Below the pieces are notes generated by a model. That model was not told the origin of the DNA. It saw only the letters and a program-made list of their open reading frames with translations, and ran no database searches. Below, piece by piece: positions 15,702-24,261 of a stretch of DNA of 53,658 nt (position 1 is its first letter; each line of letters starts with the position of its first letter). The stretch is taken from the NCBI GenBank assembly GCA_028291055.1, contig JAQGIP010000021.1, forward strand, positions 1 to 53,658, written 5' to 3'. Made by a program: the position numbers and the translations under genes. The DNA is from Caulobacter sp. (GTDB lineage: Bacteria > Pseudomonadota > Alphaproteobacteria > Caulobacterales > Caulobacteraceae).

Positions 15702-17107
15702 GCCGTCTCGATCGCCGAGATCGGCGGCACGGGCGGATCGAGATGCACGCCCAGGGCCGCGTCGCGCGCGTCCAGCTGGGCGCGGATTTCGGCATGGCGC
15801 GTGCGATCCAGCCGGTAGGTCAGCATCACCAGCCCGCCCAGCGCCACGGCCACCACCGGCAGGGCGACGTAGGTCAGCACCAGCGCCTGCATCGCCTGGG
15901 GTGTGTTGGCGGCGCCCAGCTTGGCGTCGAAGCCGAACAGCGACAGCAGCGGGAAGGTGACCAGCGAACTGGCCGTGCCGATCTTCACCGTGGAGGTGAT
16001 GAAGGCATAGAGCAGGCCGGCCCGCTCCTTGCCGGTCTGCAGCCGCACCTCGTCGGCCACGTCGGCGACCATGGCCCGGATCAGGAAGCCGAAGGCCGCC
16101 GCGATGCCGCCGGCGAGGAACATCGCCCCGGTCATCGGAAGGATGCTGTGGGCGGGAACCAGCATGACCAGCGCCTGCGCCAGCGCGTAGAGCAGCGCCG
16201 AAACCAGCAGGGTGCGGTGCTTCTGCAGGCGATTGGCGACCAGCGCCCAGAGCGGCGCGGCGACCACGCCGGCGACGATATAGACCACGAGCAGGAGGCC
16301 CGCTTCCGCGTCGCTGTAGCCGCGCGCGGCCTTGAAGAAGAACAGATAGAGGGGCGCGGTGAAGCCGGGGCCCAGGGTCAGCAGCAGGTCGGTCGCCAGC
16401 AGGCGGATCATCGACGGTTGCAGGATCAGGCTGGGGATTTCGCGGATGTTGATGCGGTCCGCGCCCTCGCGCCTCGGCAGCACGGGCTCCCGCACGCCGA
16501 ACGCCACGATCAGCACGCAGATCGGGATCATCACCAGGATGATCCAGCCCATGGCCTGAACCGTGGCGGGGCCCTTCAGCCCCATCAGGGTGGGCGCGAC
16601 CAGCACGCCCGCCGCCCCGATCGCGCCGGCCACCGCGACGCCCGCGAAGACATTGGATCGCTCCGCATAGGTCCGCGCCAGCACGACGCCCCAGGCGGAC
16701 TGCGACAGCACCAGCAGCGAATAGCCGATGTAGAAGACGATCAGCCACAGGGTCAGGTATCCGGCGCCCGCGCCCTTCGGCGCCAGGAACAGCATATAGA
16801 CCCCGAGCATCAGCACCGGCGTGCCCAGCAGCAGCCAGAAGCGGTAGCGGCCGACCCGTGTGCGGGTCTGGTCCATGAACATGCCCGCCGTGGGATCGAA
16901 GATCAGGTCCAGCACCTTCACGGCCATGAAGATCAGCCCGACCGTGGCCAGCGGGATGCCGATATAGGCGGCGAAGAAGTTGGGTAGATAGACGACCAGG
17001 GGCGTGGCCAACGCTCCCACCGGCACGCCCGCCATGGCGAAGGCGGCCAGTGCGGACGTCTTCAGCTTGCCTGACGGCGCGTGATTGCCGGTATGGGCCA
17101 TGGTCAT
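15698..17107 (-). CDS. GPH-family (MelB-like) sugar:cation symporter
   Basis: A 469-residue protein with about 12 hydrophobic spans. The diagnostic GPH motif is DPTAGMFMDQTRTRVGRYRFWLLLG at residues 80-105, matching the D-x3-G-x2-D-R-T-R-S-R-x-G-R-x-R pattern of glycoside-pentoside-hexuronide symporters. A cation-coupled uptake of a glycoside is likely; the substrate is not readable from the sequence and no catabolic genes are beside it. It is downstream of no obvious operon partner and its stop overlaps that of mrp. Confidence 0.88.
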   Translation of the reverse strand: MTMAHTGNHAPSGKLKTSALAAFAMAGVPVGALATPLVVYLPNFFAAYIGIPLATVGLIFMAVKVLDLIFDPTAGMFMDQTRTRVGRYRFWLLLGTPVLMLGVYMLFLAPKGAGAGYLTLWLIVFYIGYSLLVLSQSAWGVVLARTYAERSNVFAGVAVAGAIGAAGVLVAPTLMGLKGPATVQAMGWIILVMIPICVLIVAFGVREPVLPRREGADRINIREIPSLILQPSMIRLLATDLLLTLGPGFTAPLYLFFFKAARGYSDAEAGLLLVVYIVAGVVAAPLWALVANRLQKHRTLLVSALLYALAQALVMLVPAHSILPMTGAMFLAGGIAAAFGFLIRAMVADVADEVRLQTGKERAGLLYAFITSTVKIGTASSLVTFPLLSLFGFDAKLGAANTPQAMQALVLTYVALPVVAVALGGLVMLTYRLDRTRHAEIRAQLDARDAALGVHLDPPVPPISAIETA

Positions 17108-17194
17108 CTCCCGAAGCGACGTCTCTTTCGAACGCCTGTTGGGATCAGACCTTTGGAAGGTCCGGTATGCAAGGCGGATTCAATCGGCGAGGCG

Positions 17195-17940
17195 CTACAT
17201 CCCGTGGAAGTCGCTGAGGATGTGCCAGCCGCTCGGCGTGTTCCCCAGGCCTTGGCCCACGAAACCCACCGCGCCCGTATCGTTGGAGTTCCACAGATAG
17301 ACGTCGCCATTGCCGTTGCGCCACAGCACATCCGCCCGACCATCGCCGTCGAAATCGCCGAGGGCGGCGACCTGCCAGTCCAGGGAGACGACGCCCAGGG
17401 ATTGCCCGACGAGCGAGACTCCGGCGCCGGTCTGGGAATTCCAGACATACATTTCGCCGTCCGTGGAATGACGCCACAGGATGTCCGAGCGCCCGTCGCC
17501 GTTGAAGTCGCCGACGCCCTGGATGACCCAGCTATTGTCCACCTGCCCCAAGGTCTGGCCGGTCAGCGCCACGGGCCCGTTCGAGGCCGAGACCTGCAGA
17601 TAGACCTCGCCGCGTTTGAGACGTTGGTCCCCGAGCCGCCGCCGGACCAGAACCCGTATGCGACAGTGACGCCGGTGGCGTTCACCTTCAGGGTCGCGCC
17701 AGCCTCGTTGGAGAACAGCGACGGCGTGAGATAGACGTTCGATCCGTCCTTTACCCCCATCACGTAGCCGGCCACCTGGGTGCCGCCCGTCGCGTTGGAG
17801 GTGAGCGTGATCGTGCCCCTGTTGGTCAGGTTGGGATGCTGGTCGCCATAAGGGTCGTAGAGGTAGAAGCCTGTGGTGTCGGTGAAGGACACCGTCTCGC
17901 CGACATTGACGGTGCGGTCCTGCGACAGGGTAAGCGTCAC
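17195..17940 (-). pseudogene. Broken FG-GAP/VCBS repeat surface protein
   Basis: Two frames on the same strand belong together. The upstream part (17940-17563) has a beta-rich, Thr/Asn/Gly-rich sequence typical of secreted adhesin-like proteins (VNVGETVSFTDTTGFYLYD, NLTNRGTITLTSNATGGTQVAG). It runs out of frame after SGGGSGTNVSN; a one-base shift then reads GEVYLQVSASNGPVALTGQ and continues into three FG-GAP-like repeats (DFNGDGRSDILWRHSTDGEM, DFDGDGRADVLWRNGNGDV) that end in DFHGM. There is no signal peptide and only a GTG as start, with a stop soon upstream, so the N terminus is also missing. I read it as a decaying fragment of a larger surface protein; a sequencing error near 17600 is the alternative. 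Confidence 0.65.
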
Positions 17941-18028
17941 GCGTTGAAATCCGCTGGAACTGGATCGCAGCCCCGATGCGGCAATCTAGCAGCGGTTGTA
18001 GATTTGGCCTGTTCGCCTGTCCAGAGGG

Positions 18029-18628
18029 CTACCCGCCCGCTCGCAAGCCGGAATCGATGAGTTTCACCACCCGCTCCAATTCTGCCGAACGGTCGGCGGC
18101 CCCGTTGGCCTGGACGATGCCCGGGTGGCTGAAGCTGGAGATGGCCGCGAACACGTCCATCGCGGCGGTGGGGGTGGGTGCGGGCCATACGCCCTGGGCC
18201 CTACCATCCGCGATGATGGCGCTCAACTGGCGCTCCAACGCTTCCAGGTGGGCCCGCACGGCCCCGCCCGCATGCTCCGCCGCCTTGTCGAAGGCCGCGA
18301 ACATCTCCGGTTCGCCCGACACCTTCTCCCGCTTCTGGCGGTGCAGGGTCAGCGCCCAGCGCTTCAGCCGTTCCGGCGCGGGCCCATCCTCGGCCGCGAT
18401 CTTCGACAGCGGGCCTTCCAGCCGCCCCAGCCAGCGCCGGACCAGGGCGTCGAACAGGGCGGCCTTGTTCTCGAAGAACCGGTAGACGTTGGCGTGGCTC
18501 ATCTTCAGCGCCCGGGCCACGTCGGTGACCGCCACCTTGTCGGGCCCGTGCCGGCGCAGCAGGGCCTCGGCCGCATCGAGGATGCGGGTCCGGGCTTCGT
18601 CCTGCGGCGTGGCGGGCTCGGTGGTCAT
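18029..18628 (-). CDS. TetR-family transcriptional regulator
   Basis: A 199-residue regulator with an N-terminal TetR helix-turn-helix: ARTRILDAAEALLRRHGPDKVAVTDVARALKMSHANVYRFFENKAALFDALV. The C-terminal ligand domain is helical with a C-terminal TetR_C-like segment (QAHxP-type: WPAPTPTAAMDVFAAISSFSHPGIV). It lies 24 bases downstream of the aldo-keto reductase gene on the same strand, so the two form an operon that the regulator probably represses. An AT-rich palindrome upstream of the reductase at 19673 is a candidate operator. Confidence 0.9.
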   Translation of the reverse strand: MTTEPATPQDEARTRILDAAEALLRRHGPDKVAVTDVARALKMSHANVYRFFENKAALFDALVRRWLGRLEGPLSKIAAEDGPAPERLKRWALTLHRQKREKVSGEPEMFAAFDKAAEHAGGAVRAHLEALERQLSAIIADGRAQGVWPAPTPTAAMDVFAAISSFSHPGIVQANGAADRSAELERVVKLIDSGLRAGG

Positions 18629-18652
18629 CCCGTCCGTATGGGGCGCTTGGGC

Positions 18653-19630
18653 CTACTGCTCAAGGGCGCCCATCTGCGCCGCGGGATAGCGGTCGCCCAG
18701 GAAGCCGCTCCTGGGCACCGCCGCCTCGATGGCGGCCAGGTCCGCCGCCGTCAGGGTCACGTCCAGCGCCGCCAGGGCGTCGGCCAGCTGGGTGCGCTTG
18801 CGCGCGCCGGCCAGGGGCACGATGTCGTTGCCTTGAGCCATGGCCCAGGCGAAGGCCAGCGTCGCCTTGCTGACGCCCTTGGCCGCCGCCACCGCGCCGA
18901 ACGCCTCGACCATCTTCAGGTTGGCCGCCAGGTTGTCGCCGCTGTAGCGGGGCAGGTGGCCGCGATAGTCGCCCTTGCCGGAGGTATCCACGGGCCCCGA
19001 CAGCAGGCCGCGCGAAAGCACGCCATAGGCGGTGATGGAGACGCCCATCTCGCGGCTGGTCGGCAGCAGCGTGTCCTCGATCCCCCTGGTCGCCACGGCG
19101 TATTCGATCTGCACGTCGCGGATCGGGTGGACGGCGGCCGCCTTTCTCAGCGTCGCTGCCGAGACTTCGGACAGGCCGATATGGCGCACCCAGCCCGCCT
19201 TCACGCACTCGGCGATGGCGCCGACCGTTTCCTCGATCGGCACATTGGGGTCGACACGGGCGGGGCGGTAGAGGTCGATATGGTCCACGCCCAGGCGCTG
19301 AAGCGTGTAGGCCAGCGCCGTCTTCACGGCCACCGGGCGGGCGTCATAGCCGATGAAGGCGCCGGTGGGATCGCGCTGGCCGCCGAACTTCACGGAGAGG
19401 AAGGCCTGGTCGCGGCGGCCCTTCAGGGCTTCGCCGATCAGCATCTCGTTGTGGCCCATGCCGTAGAAGTCGCCGGTGTCGATCAGGTTGATCCCGGCGT
19501 CCAGGGCGGCGTGCAGGGTGGCGATGGATTCGGCGCGGTCGGAGGGGCCGTACATCCCCGACATGCCCATGGCGCCCAGGCCGATCCGCGAAACCGTGGG
19601 ACCGTCCTTACCGAGTTGAACCGTTTGCAT
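18653..19630 (-). CDS. Aldo/keto reductase
   Basis: A 325-residue (alpha/beta)8-barrel NADPH oxidoreductase. The catalytic Asp and Tyr are in LIDTGDFYGMGHNEM and the Lys in FLSVKFGGQRD. At the position of the catalytic His the sequence is DLYRPARVDPNVPIEETVG, where related enzymes carry QHRVD, so the histidine is replaced by Ala; I believe this YRPAR spelling occurs in a recognised subgroup. The cofactor loop PLAGARKRTQLADAL near the C terminus is intact. The substrate is probably a small aldehyde or quinone. It is the first gene of a pair with the TetR regulator. Confidence 0.9.
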   Translation of the reverse strand: MQTVQLGKDGPTVSRIGLGAMGMSGMYGPSDRAESIATLHAALDAGINLIDTGDFYGMGHNEMLIGEALKGRRDQAFLSVKFGGQRDPTGAFIGYDARPVAVKTALAYTLQRLGVDHIDLYRPARVDPNVPIEETVGAIAECVKAGWVRHIGLSEVSAATLRKAAAVHPIRDVQIEYAVATRGIEDTLLPTSREMGVSITAYGVLSRGLLSGPVDTSGKGDYRGHLPRYSGDNLAANLKMVEAFGAVAAAKGVSKATLAFAWAMAQGNDIVPLAGARKRTQLADALAALDVTLTAADLAAIEAAVPRSGFLGDRYPAAQMGALEQ

Positions 19631-19672
19631 GGTGTTTCTCCTGTCGTTGAGAGCAGCAGATAGACCCGTTAG

Positions 19673-19694
19673 TTACAGATTTCAAGTTTTGTAA
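19673..19694. promoter_or_regulatory. Candidate TetR operator upstream of the reductase gene
   Basis: TTACAGATTTCAAGTTTTGTAA is an AT-rich inverted repeat with TTACA/TGTAA ends, 43 bases upstream of the aldo-keto reductase start. The surrounding 60 bases are markedly AT-rich for this genome. A binding site for the co-transcribed TetR regulator is the likeliest use; no direct evidence. Confidence 0.4.
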
Positions 19695-19753
19695 TTAGAA
19701 AATATCCGGATGTCACGGATCGGCGCTCGAATGCGGGGCGAGGAGGAAGGCGC

Positions 19754-20776
19754 CTAGTAGTGCACCGTCGGCGGCACGTTGGCGACGCAGAAGAAGCGGC
19801 CGTCCCGCGAGAGGGGCGCGCCGGTGTTGAACATGGTCACCGCCCGCTTCTGCTCGAGGTCATAGGCGTCGCAGGAGGTGATCCAGATCTGCACGGGCTG
19901 GGTTTCGCGGTAGGGCTGGGACTGGGACGCCGTCTTGCGCGCGCCGGCTGCCAGGGGCACGTCGCCATCGACCTCCATGGGCTGATAGTCGGCCCAGGCC
20001 GGCGCGAACTTGCTGTTCCAGAGCGGCCAGCCGTAGCCTGCATAGATGAAGGGGTCCGGCCTTGAGGCGTCGGAGGCGCCGATCGGCGCGGGGCCGGTGT
20101 AGGTCTCCGTGTACCAGACCACCGACCGGTCGCAGCGGTTCTCGAGCACGATGGTGTAGAGCCAGCGGGTCATGTCGTTGATGGCGTCCGGCGGATCGGA
20201 CAGGTGAATATCTTCCAGGTGCGCTTCCAGGCACCGGGTGCCGTAGTTCTCCTGCACGATGAGCACCGGCTTGCTGATCGGGGCCGTGGAGTCGCCGGGC
20301 TGGCGGTCGGCGGCGGTGCGGAGCGTGCCATAGCCGACGGGAATGTCGGTGACGCCCTTGTCGGCGGCGGCGACCGGGGCTGGCGCGGTCGCCGCGCCGT
20401 TCAGGGCCGCCATGCGGGCGTTGACCAGACAGGTGAAGAACTCCTCCACCACGGGCCAGTGGCTCGCCACAGCGGTTTGCTTGCCGAACTGCAGCATCTG
20501 CGCCAGCGCCTGGCTGTCCGCTGTGGACGCCGCCTCAAAGGCCGGGCGGAACTCCCCGATCGATTGGTCGATGGAGACATGCTCGAAGTTCGCCTGGGCC
20601 CTGATCAGCCGCGAAGACGGATCCATGCAGGCCCGCCAGATCCTCTCGGCGGCGGGCGAGAGGCCGGCGATGGCCACTTGGCCGCCGTCGGCGCCCTGGG
20701 CGTTGGCCGCCATCGGCGCGGCGAGGGTAGCGCAGAACAGAGAAAGCGTGACGAAGAGCCTGTACCAGGTTTTCAT
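19754..20776 (-). CDS. Secreted hypothetical protein
   Basis: A 340-residue protein with a clear signal peptide (MKTWYRLFVTLSLFCATLAAPMAANAQ, cleavage after ANA). The mature part starts with a helical region (AAERIWRACMDPSSRLIRAQANFEHV, VVEEFFTCLVNARMAAL), then a linker and a C-terminal beta-rich domain with six cysteines (RCLEAHLE, NRCDRSVVWYTETYTG, ITSCDAYDLEQKRAV, FFCVANVPP), suggesting disulfides. The ATG at 20776 is chosen because it starts the signal peptide; the upstream extension is not protein-like. I do not recognise the family. The SDR gene upstream ends in a terminator, so this gene has its own promoter. Confidence 0.75.
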   Translation of the reverse strand: MKTWYRLFVTLSLFCATLAAPMAANAQGADGGQVAIAGLSPAAERIWRACMDPSSRLIRAQANFEHVSIDQSIGEFRPAFEAASTADSQALAQMLQFGKQTAVASHWPVVEEFFTCLVNARMAALNGAATAPAPVAAADKGVTDIPVGYGTLRTAADRQPGDSTAPISKPVLIVQENYGTRCLEAHLEDIHLSDPPDAINDMTRWLYTIVLENRCDRSVVWYTETYTGPAPIGASDASRPDPFIYAGYGWPLWNSKFAPAWADYQPMEVDGDVPLAAGARKTASQSQPYRETQPVQIWITSCDAYDLEQKRAVTMFNTGAPLSRDGRFFCVANVPPTVHY

Positions 20777-20894
20777 GCGTGCAGTTCCCGAATGAGCGCC
20801 TTCTCGAAAGGTTCGGTCAGATACTGCGCAGGCATTGACGCCTTGAACAACCGGGCGTGGACCGTGCGGCGCCCGGAAATGGGTAGGGCGCAAC

Positions 20895-20923
20895 AAAAAA
20901 CGCGGCGCCTTGAGGGGCGCCGC
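20895..20923 (-). terminator. Intrinsic terminator after the SDR gene
   Basis: On the minus strand a strong hairpin (arms CGCGGCGCC and GGCGCCGCG, loop of five bases) is followed by TTTTTTG. It lies about 30 bases after the stop of the SDR gene at 20956. Confidence 0.9.
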
Positions 20924-20955
20924 GCTCTTCTGATTTCAATCCCGCGAGGGCTGGA

Positions 20956-21861
20956 CTAGCCGCCCGCCATCTTGCGGAAGAACTTCTGGCCCTGTTCGCC
21001 GCCGGCGAAATAGTGCTGCTGGCCGGCTTCGTCGGAGATCTTGGCCCAGTTGTCGCGGACCTCTTCCACCGACAGGCCGCCTTCGCCGAGATAGACGCCC
21101 TCGGTCTCATAGATGCGCGACAGGGCGAAGGCGCCCGCGCCGGCGGTCAGGATGGCGCCCGTGGGGGCTTCGTCGGAGGCCAGGTAGACGACGCCGGGGG
21201 TGACGTATTCCGGCTTCAGCTTCTCCAGCACTTCCGGCGGCATCAGGCCCTCGGTCATCCGCGTCGCGGCCACCGGGCTGATGGCGTTGATGTGGATGTT
21301 GTTCTTCTGGCCCTCGAGCTTGATGGTGTTCATGAAGCCGATGATGCCGAGCTTGGCCGCGCCATAGTTGGACTGGCCGAAGTTGCCGTAGAGGCCCGAC
21401 GAGGAGGTGGTGACGACGATGCGGCCATAGTTCTGGGCGCGCATGATTTCCCACACGGCCTTGGTCGGCTTCACCGTGCCCAGCAGGTGGACGTTCAGCA
21501 CGAACTCGAAGTCGGCGATGGTCATCTTGGAGAAGGACTTGTCGCGCAGCACGCCGGCGTTGGCGATCAGCACGTCGATGCGGCCCCAGGTGTCCATGGC
21601 CTGCTTGACCATCAGCTCCACGCCGGCGTCGTCGGTGACCGACGAGCCGTTGGCGATGGCCTCGCCCCCGGCGGCCTTGATCTCGGCGACCACGGCTTCG
21701 GCCGCGGCGGACGAGCCGCCCGAACCGTCCATGGAGCCGCCCAGGTCGTTGACAACAACCTTAGCGCCGCGGCGCGCCAGTTCCAGCGCGTGCTGGCGGC
21801 CGAGACCCCCGCCCGCGCCCGTGACGATGGCGACCTTGCCGTCGAAGCGGATGTCCGACAT
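20956..21861 (-). CDS. SDR of the multifunctional beta-oxidation (MFE-2/HSD17B4) type
   Basis: A 301-residue short-chain dehydrogenase. The cofactor motif is VTGAGGGLGRQHALELARRGA, followed by VVVNDLGGSMDGSGGSS, the long insert typical of the (3R)-hydroxyacyl-CoA dehydrogenase domain of MFE-2. The catalytic Ser is in VVTTSSSGLYGNFGQSNYGAAKLG with Tyr and Lys in YGAAK. The C-terminal 60 residues (YETEGVYLGEGGLSVEEVRDNWAKISDE) match the stand-alone bacterial form. It likely oxidises 3-hydroxyacyl-CoA. The gene is divergent from the gene at 22009 and is followed by a strong terminator. Confidence 0.9.
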   Translation of the reverse strand: MSDIRFDGKVAIVTGAGGGLGRQHALELARRGAKVVVNDLGGSMDGSGGSSAAAEAVVAEIKAAGGEAIANGSSVTDDAGVELMVKQAMDTWGRIDVLIANAGVLRDKSFSKMTIADFEFVLNVHLLGTVKPTKAVWEIMRAQNYGRIVVTTSSSGLYGNFGQSNYGAAKLGIIGFMNTIKLEGQKNNIHINAISPVAATRMTEGLMPPEVLEKLKPEYVTPGVVYLASDEAPTGAILTAGAGAFALSRIYETEGVYLGEGGLSVEEVRDNWAKISDEAGQQHYFAGGEQGQKFFRKMAGG

Positions 21862-22008
21862 TTGCTAAACCTCTTGCGCAGCGCCGGGCCTAAACGCCCG
21901 TTTTGTCGGCGCGGTTTGTGCGGTGCGGCAGAGCGTGCGTCAAGTCTGGGGGCCTTGCCCTCTTGCGATAACCACATAGTGTCGCGGCAGCGGTTGTAAG
22001 AGAGATCG

Positions 22009-22482
22009 ATGAGACTCTGCCTTTTTCCTGTCATCGCTCTCGCGATGTCGGCGACGGCCGCGTGGGCGGCTCCGGGACCGATGCCGCCCGCGCCGATTCC
22101 CGCGCCCGATCAGGCGGTCATCTACATCTATCGCCCGCCAGCCTTCACCGAAGCGGTGCGGGGCTTCGGTTTTTCCATCGATGACGTCAGAGTGGTGACT
22201 CTGGGAAACGGCGGCTGCACCGTGATGCTAGCGCCCGCCGGAGACCACCTGTTCGGCATGATATCGCCGATGGATATCTTCAGCCACACAACTAAGGCAC
22301 AGGTCCATTGGGACTCGGGCGCAACTTATTACTATCGCCTGGGTGTGAGTTCTAGTGTGCGTTTTCGGCAGATGACCTTCAGCTCGGGCGTTGACGTAGT
22401 TGGCGCCGACGAAGCCGCCGGCGCCCTTTCCAGCTGCCGCTTCACGCCCGCCAAACCTCTGGGTGCGGCGCCAGCGCACTAG
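22009..22482 (+). CDS. Secreted DUF2846-like protein
   Basis: A 157-residue protein with a signal peptide (MRLCLFPVIALAMSATAAWA). The mature part has the strand pattern of DUF2846-type proteins: AVIYIYRPPAFTEAVRGFGFSIDD, then a GDHLFGMI turn and a strand TYYYRLGV. The family has no established biochemical role; members are usually periplasmic or lipoproteins. Several codons here are less GC-rich than those in neighbouring genes. The gene is convergent with the HlyD gene, whose stop is 6 bases away. Confidence 0.72.
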   Translation: MRLCLFPVIALAMSATAAWAAPGPMPPAPIPAPDQAVIYIYRPPAFTEAVRGFGFSIDDVRVVTLGNGGCTVMLAPAGDHLFGMISPMDIFSHTTKAQVHWDSGATYYYRLGVSSSVRFRQMTFSSGVDVVGADEAAGALSSCRFTPAKPLGAAPAH

Positions 22483-22488
22483 ATAGCC

Positions 22489-23478
22489 CTACTTCGGCGG
22501 GGCGACCGCTTTGGGCGCCGGACGGGCCGCACCCGCCACGGAGCCGGGCTTCATGAACTTCACCAGCACGCGCTGGCCGATCAGGAAGGGGGCGCCGTCG
22601 GCGCTGACCACGACCTCGACCACCCGCTCGTCGGTGCGCTCGGAGGGGTCGTCCGACTGCAGCCTGCGCGCGCCGAACACCGCCGCGCGGCGGATCACCT
22701 TGCCCACGAACACCTTGGTCGGATCGGCCTCGGGGGTCAGCTCCACGGCCTGGCCCTCGGTCACCACGGGAACGGCGCTCTCCGGGATCTCGGCGCGCAC
22801 GATGCGCTGGGTGTTGGGCTCCAGGTCGAACAGGGCGGTGACGTTCAGGGTCGAGGCGCCGGCGCCGGGGTTGGCGTAGCGGCGGATGATGCGGCCGTCG
22901 GCCGGGGCGCGGATGACGGTCAGGTCGAGGTTGTACTCGGCCTCGCGCAGGCGGGCGGTCGCGGTGGTCACGGCGGCGCGCTGGGCTTCCAGACCGGCCT
23001 GGGCGGCGTCGATGGCGTCGCGGGCGGTGTCGAGCTTCTGGGCGGCGACGTTGTTGGTGGCGGCGAGCGCCTTGTAGCGGGCGTATTCGCGCCGGGCGGT
23101 GACCAGCTGGACCTCGGTGGCGGCGATGGCGCTGCGGGCCTGGGCCACCTCGGCGCGCGAGCGGATCACGGTCAGCCGCGCGTCGTCGTCTTCCTGGCGG
23201 GCCAGCACCTGGCCCTTGACGACATTGTCGCCTTCCTGGACCAGCACCTGGCTGATGATGCCCCCGCGCCGCGCGGCGACGTTGATGATGCCGCCTTCGA
23301 CGTCGGACTTGCCGTTGGCCACGGCCGCATAGGGGCTGGGCGGGGCGGCCTTGGCCACCGCCGCCTCATGGGCCTTCTTGGCCTTGGCGGCGCCCTTCAT
23401 GACGACGAAGCCGCCGGCCAGGACCAGGATAATGACGGTGATTACCCAGAAGGTCGGGCGTCGCAGGAAGCGGAACAT
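22489..23478 (-). CDS. HlyD-family periplasmic adaptor
   Basis: A 329-residue membrane fusion protein. An N-terminal anchor (FWVITVIILVLAGGFVVMKG) is followed by the lipoyl-like half GGIINVAARRGGIISQVLVQEGDNVVKGQVLARQ, a long coiled-coil hairpin rich in alanine and arginine (residues 105-190), the second half-motif NLDLTVIRAPADGRI, and a beta-barrel. It forms the third gene of an exporter operon after the FtsX-like permease and the ATPase, 6 bases after the ATPase stop. The arrangement resembles DevBCA-type or MacAB-type exporters; what it exports is unknown, and no outer-membrane channel is present here. Confidence 0.9.
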   Translation of the reverse strand: MFRFLRRPTFWVITVIILVLAGGFVVMKGAAKAKKAHEAAVAKAAPPSPYAAVANGKSDVEGGIINVAARRGGIISQVLVQEGDNVVKGQVLARQEDDDARLTVIRSRAEVAQARSAIAATEVQLVTARREYARYKALAATNNVAAQKLDTARDAIDAAQAGLEAQRAAVTTATARLREAEYNLDLTVIRAPADGRIIRRYANPGAGASTLNVTALFDLEPNTQRIVRAEIPESAVPVVTEGQAVELTPEADPTKVFVGKVIRRAAVFGARRLQSDDPSERTDERVVEVVVSADGAPFLIGQRVLVKFMKPGSVAGAARPAPKAVAPPK

Positions 23479-23484
23479 GGCTCT

Positions 23485-24261
23485 TTAGGCTCCCAAGAGG
23501 GTCTGTCCCGTGGCGGCATGGACGCCGCCCTCCGGGGTGCGACGGCGATCGTCGAGGATACGGCCGTCTTCAATGTGGATGATGCGGTCGGCGAAGCTTT
23601 CCAGGCGCGGGTCGTGGGTCACGCAGATGACGGCGGCCCCATGTTCTTTCGCTGCGCGCTGAAGAAGCCGGATAACGATCTGGCCGTTCTCGCCGTCGAG
23701 GGCGGAGGTCGGCTCATCGGCGAAGATCAGCTGCGGATCCTTGGCCAGGCACCGGGCGATGGCCACCCGCTGCTTTTCGCCGCCGGACAGTTCGCTGGGC
23801 CGCTGGTTGATGCGCGGACCCATGCCCACCTCTTCCAGCGCCGCGCGCGCGCGGGCCTTGGCGGGGCCGGCGTCCATGCCCTTGAACTTCAAGACCATGC
23901 TGACCTGCTGCAGGGCGGTCAGGGCCGGAAACAGGTTGAAGCCCTGGAAGATGAAGCCGCAGTAGTCGAGGCGGAACTTGTCGCGACGGCCGTTCGAATA
24001 GGACCAGATGTCTTCGTTCAGCGCCGAGACGCTGCCGGCGTCGGGGGCCAGCAGGCCCGACAGCGCCGCGATCAGGGTCGACTTGCCCGAGCCTGACGGG
24101 CCCATGACCATGGTCACGTCGCCGTGGCGGGCGTCGAAATCGATGTCCTTCAGCACGTCGATGTACTGGGTGCGGCCGGTCTTGAAGCGCTTCTTCAGAC
24201 CTGTGGCCTGGATGGCGCAGCCGCCGTTCTTGCCTTGGCTCACATACTTGGGCGCGCTCAT
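23485..24261 (-). CDS. ABC transporter ATPase (MacB/LolD type)
   Basis: A 258-residue nucleotide-binding protein: Walker A GPSGSGKST, Q-loop in CGFIFQGFNLFPALT, ABC signature LSGGEKQRVAIARCLAKDP, Walker B LIFADEPTSALDGENG and the H-loop CVTHDPR. The spacing is that of MacB/LolD-family ATPases that power FtsX-like permeases. The ATG at 24261 overlaps the permease stop as ATGA, so the two are coupled; the longer in-frame extension upstream is out-of-frame permease sequence. Confidence 0.95.
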   Translation of the reverse strand: MSAPKYVSQGKNGGCAIQATGLKKRFKTGRTQYIDVLKDIDFDARHGDVTMVMGPSGSGKSTLIAALSGLLAPDAGSVSALNEDIWSYSNGRRDKFRLDYCGFIFQGFNLFPALTALQQVSMVLKFKGMDAGPAKARARAALEEVGMGPRINQRPSELSGGEKQRVAIARCLAKDPQLIFADEPTSALDGENGQIVIRLLQRAAKEHGAAVICVTHDPRLESFADRIIHIEDGRILDDRRRTPEGGVHAATGQTLLGA

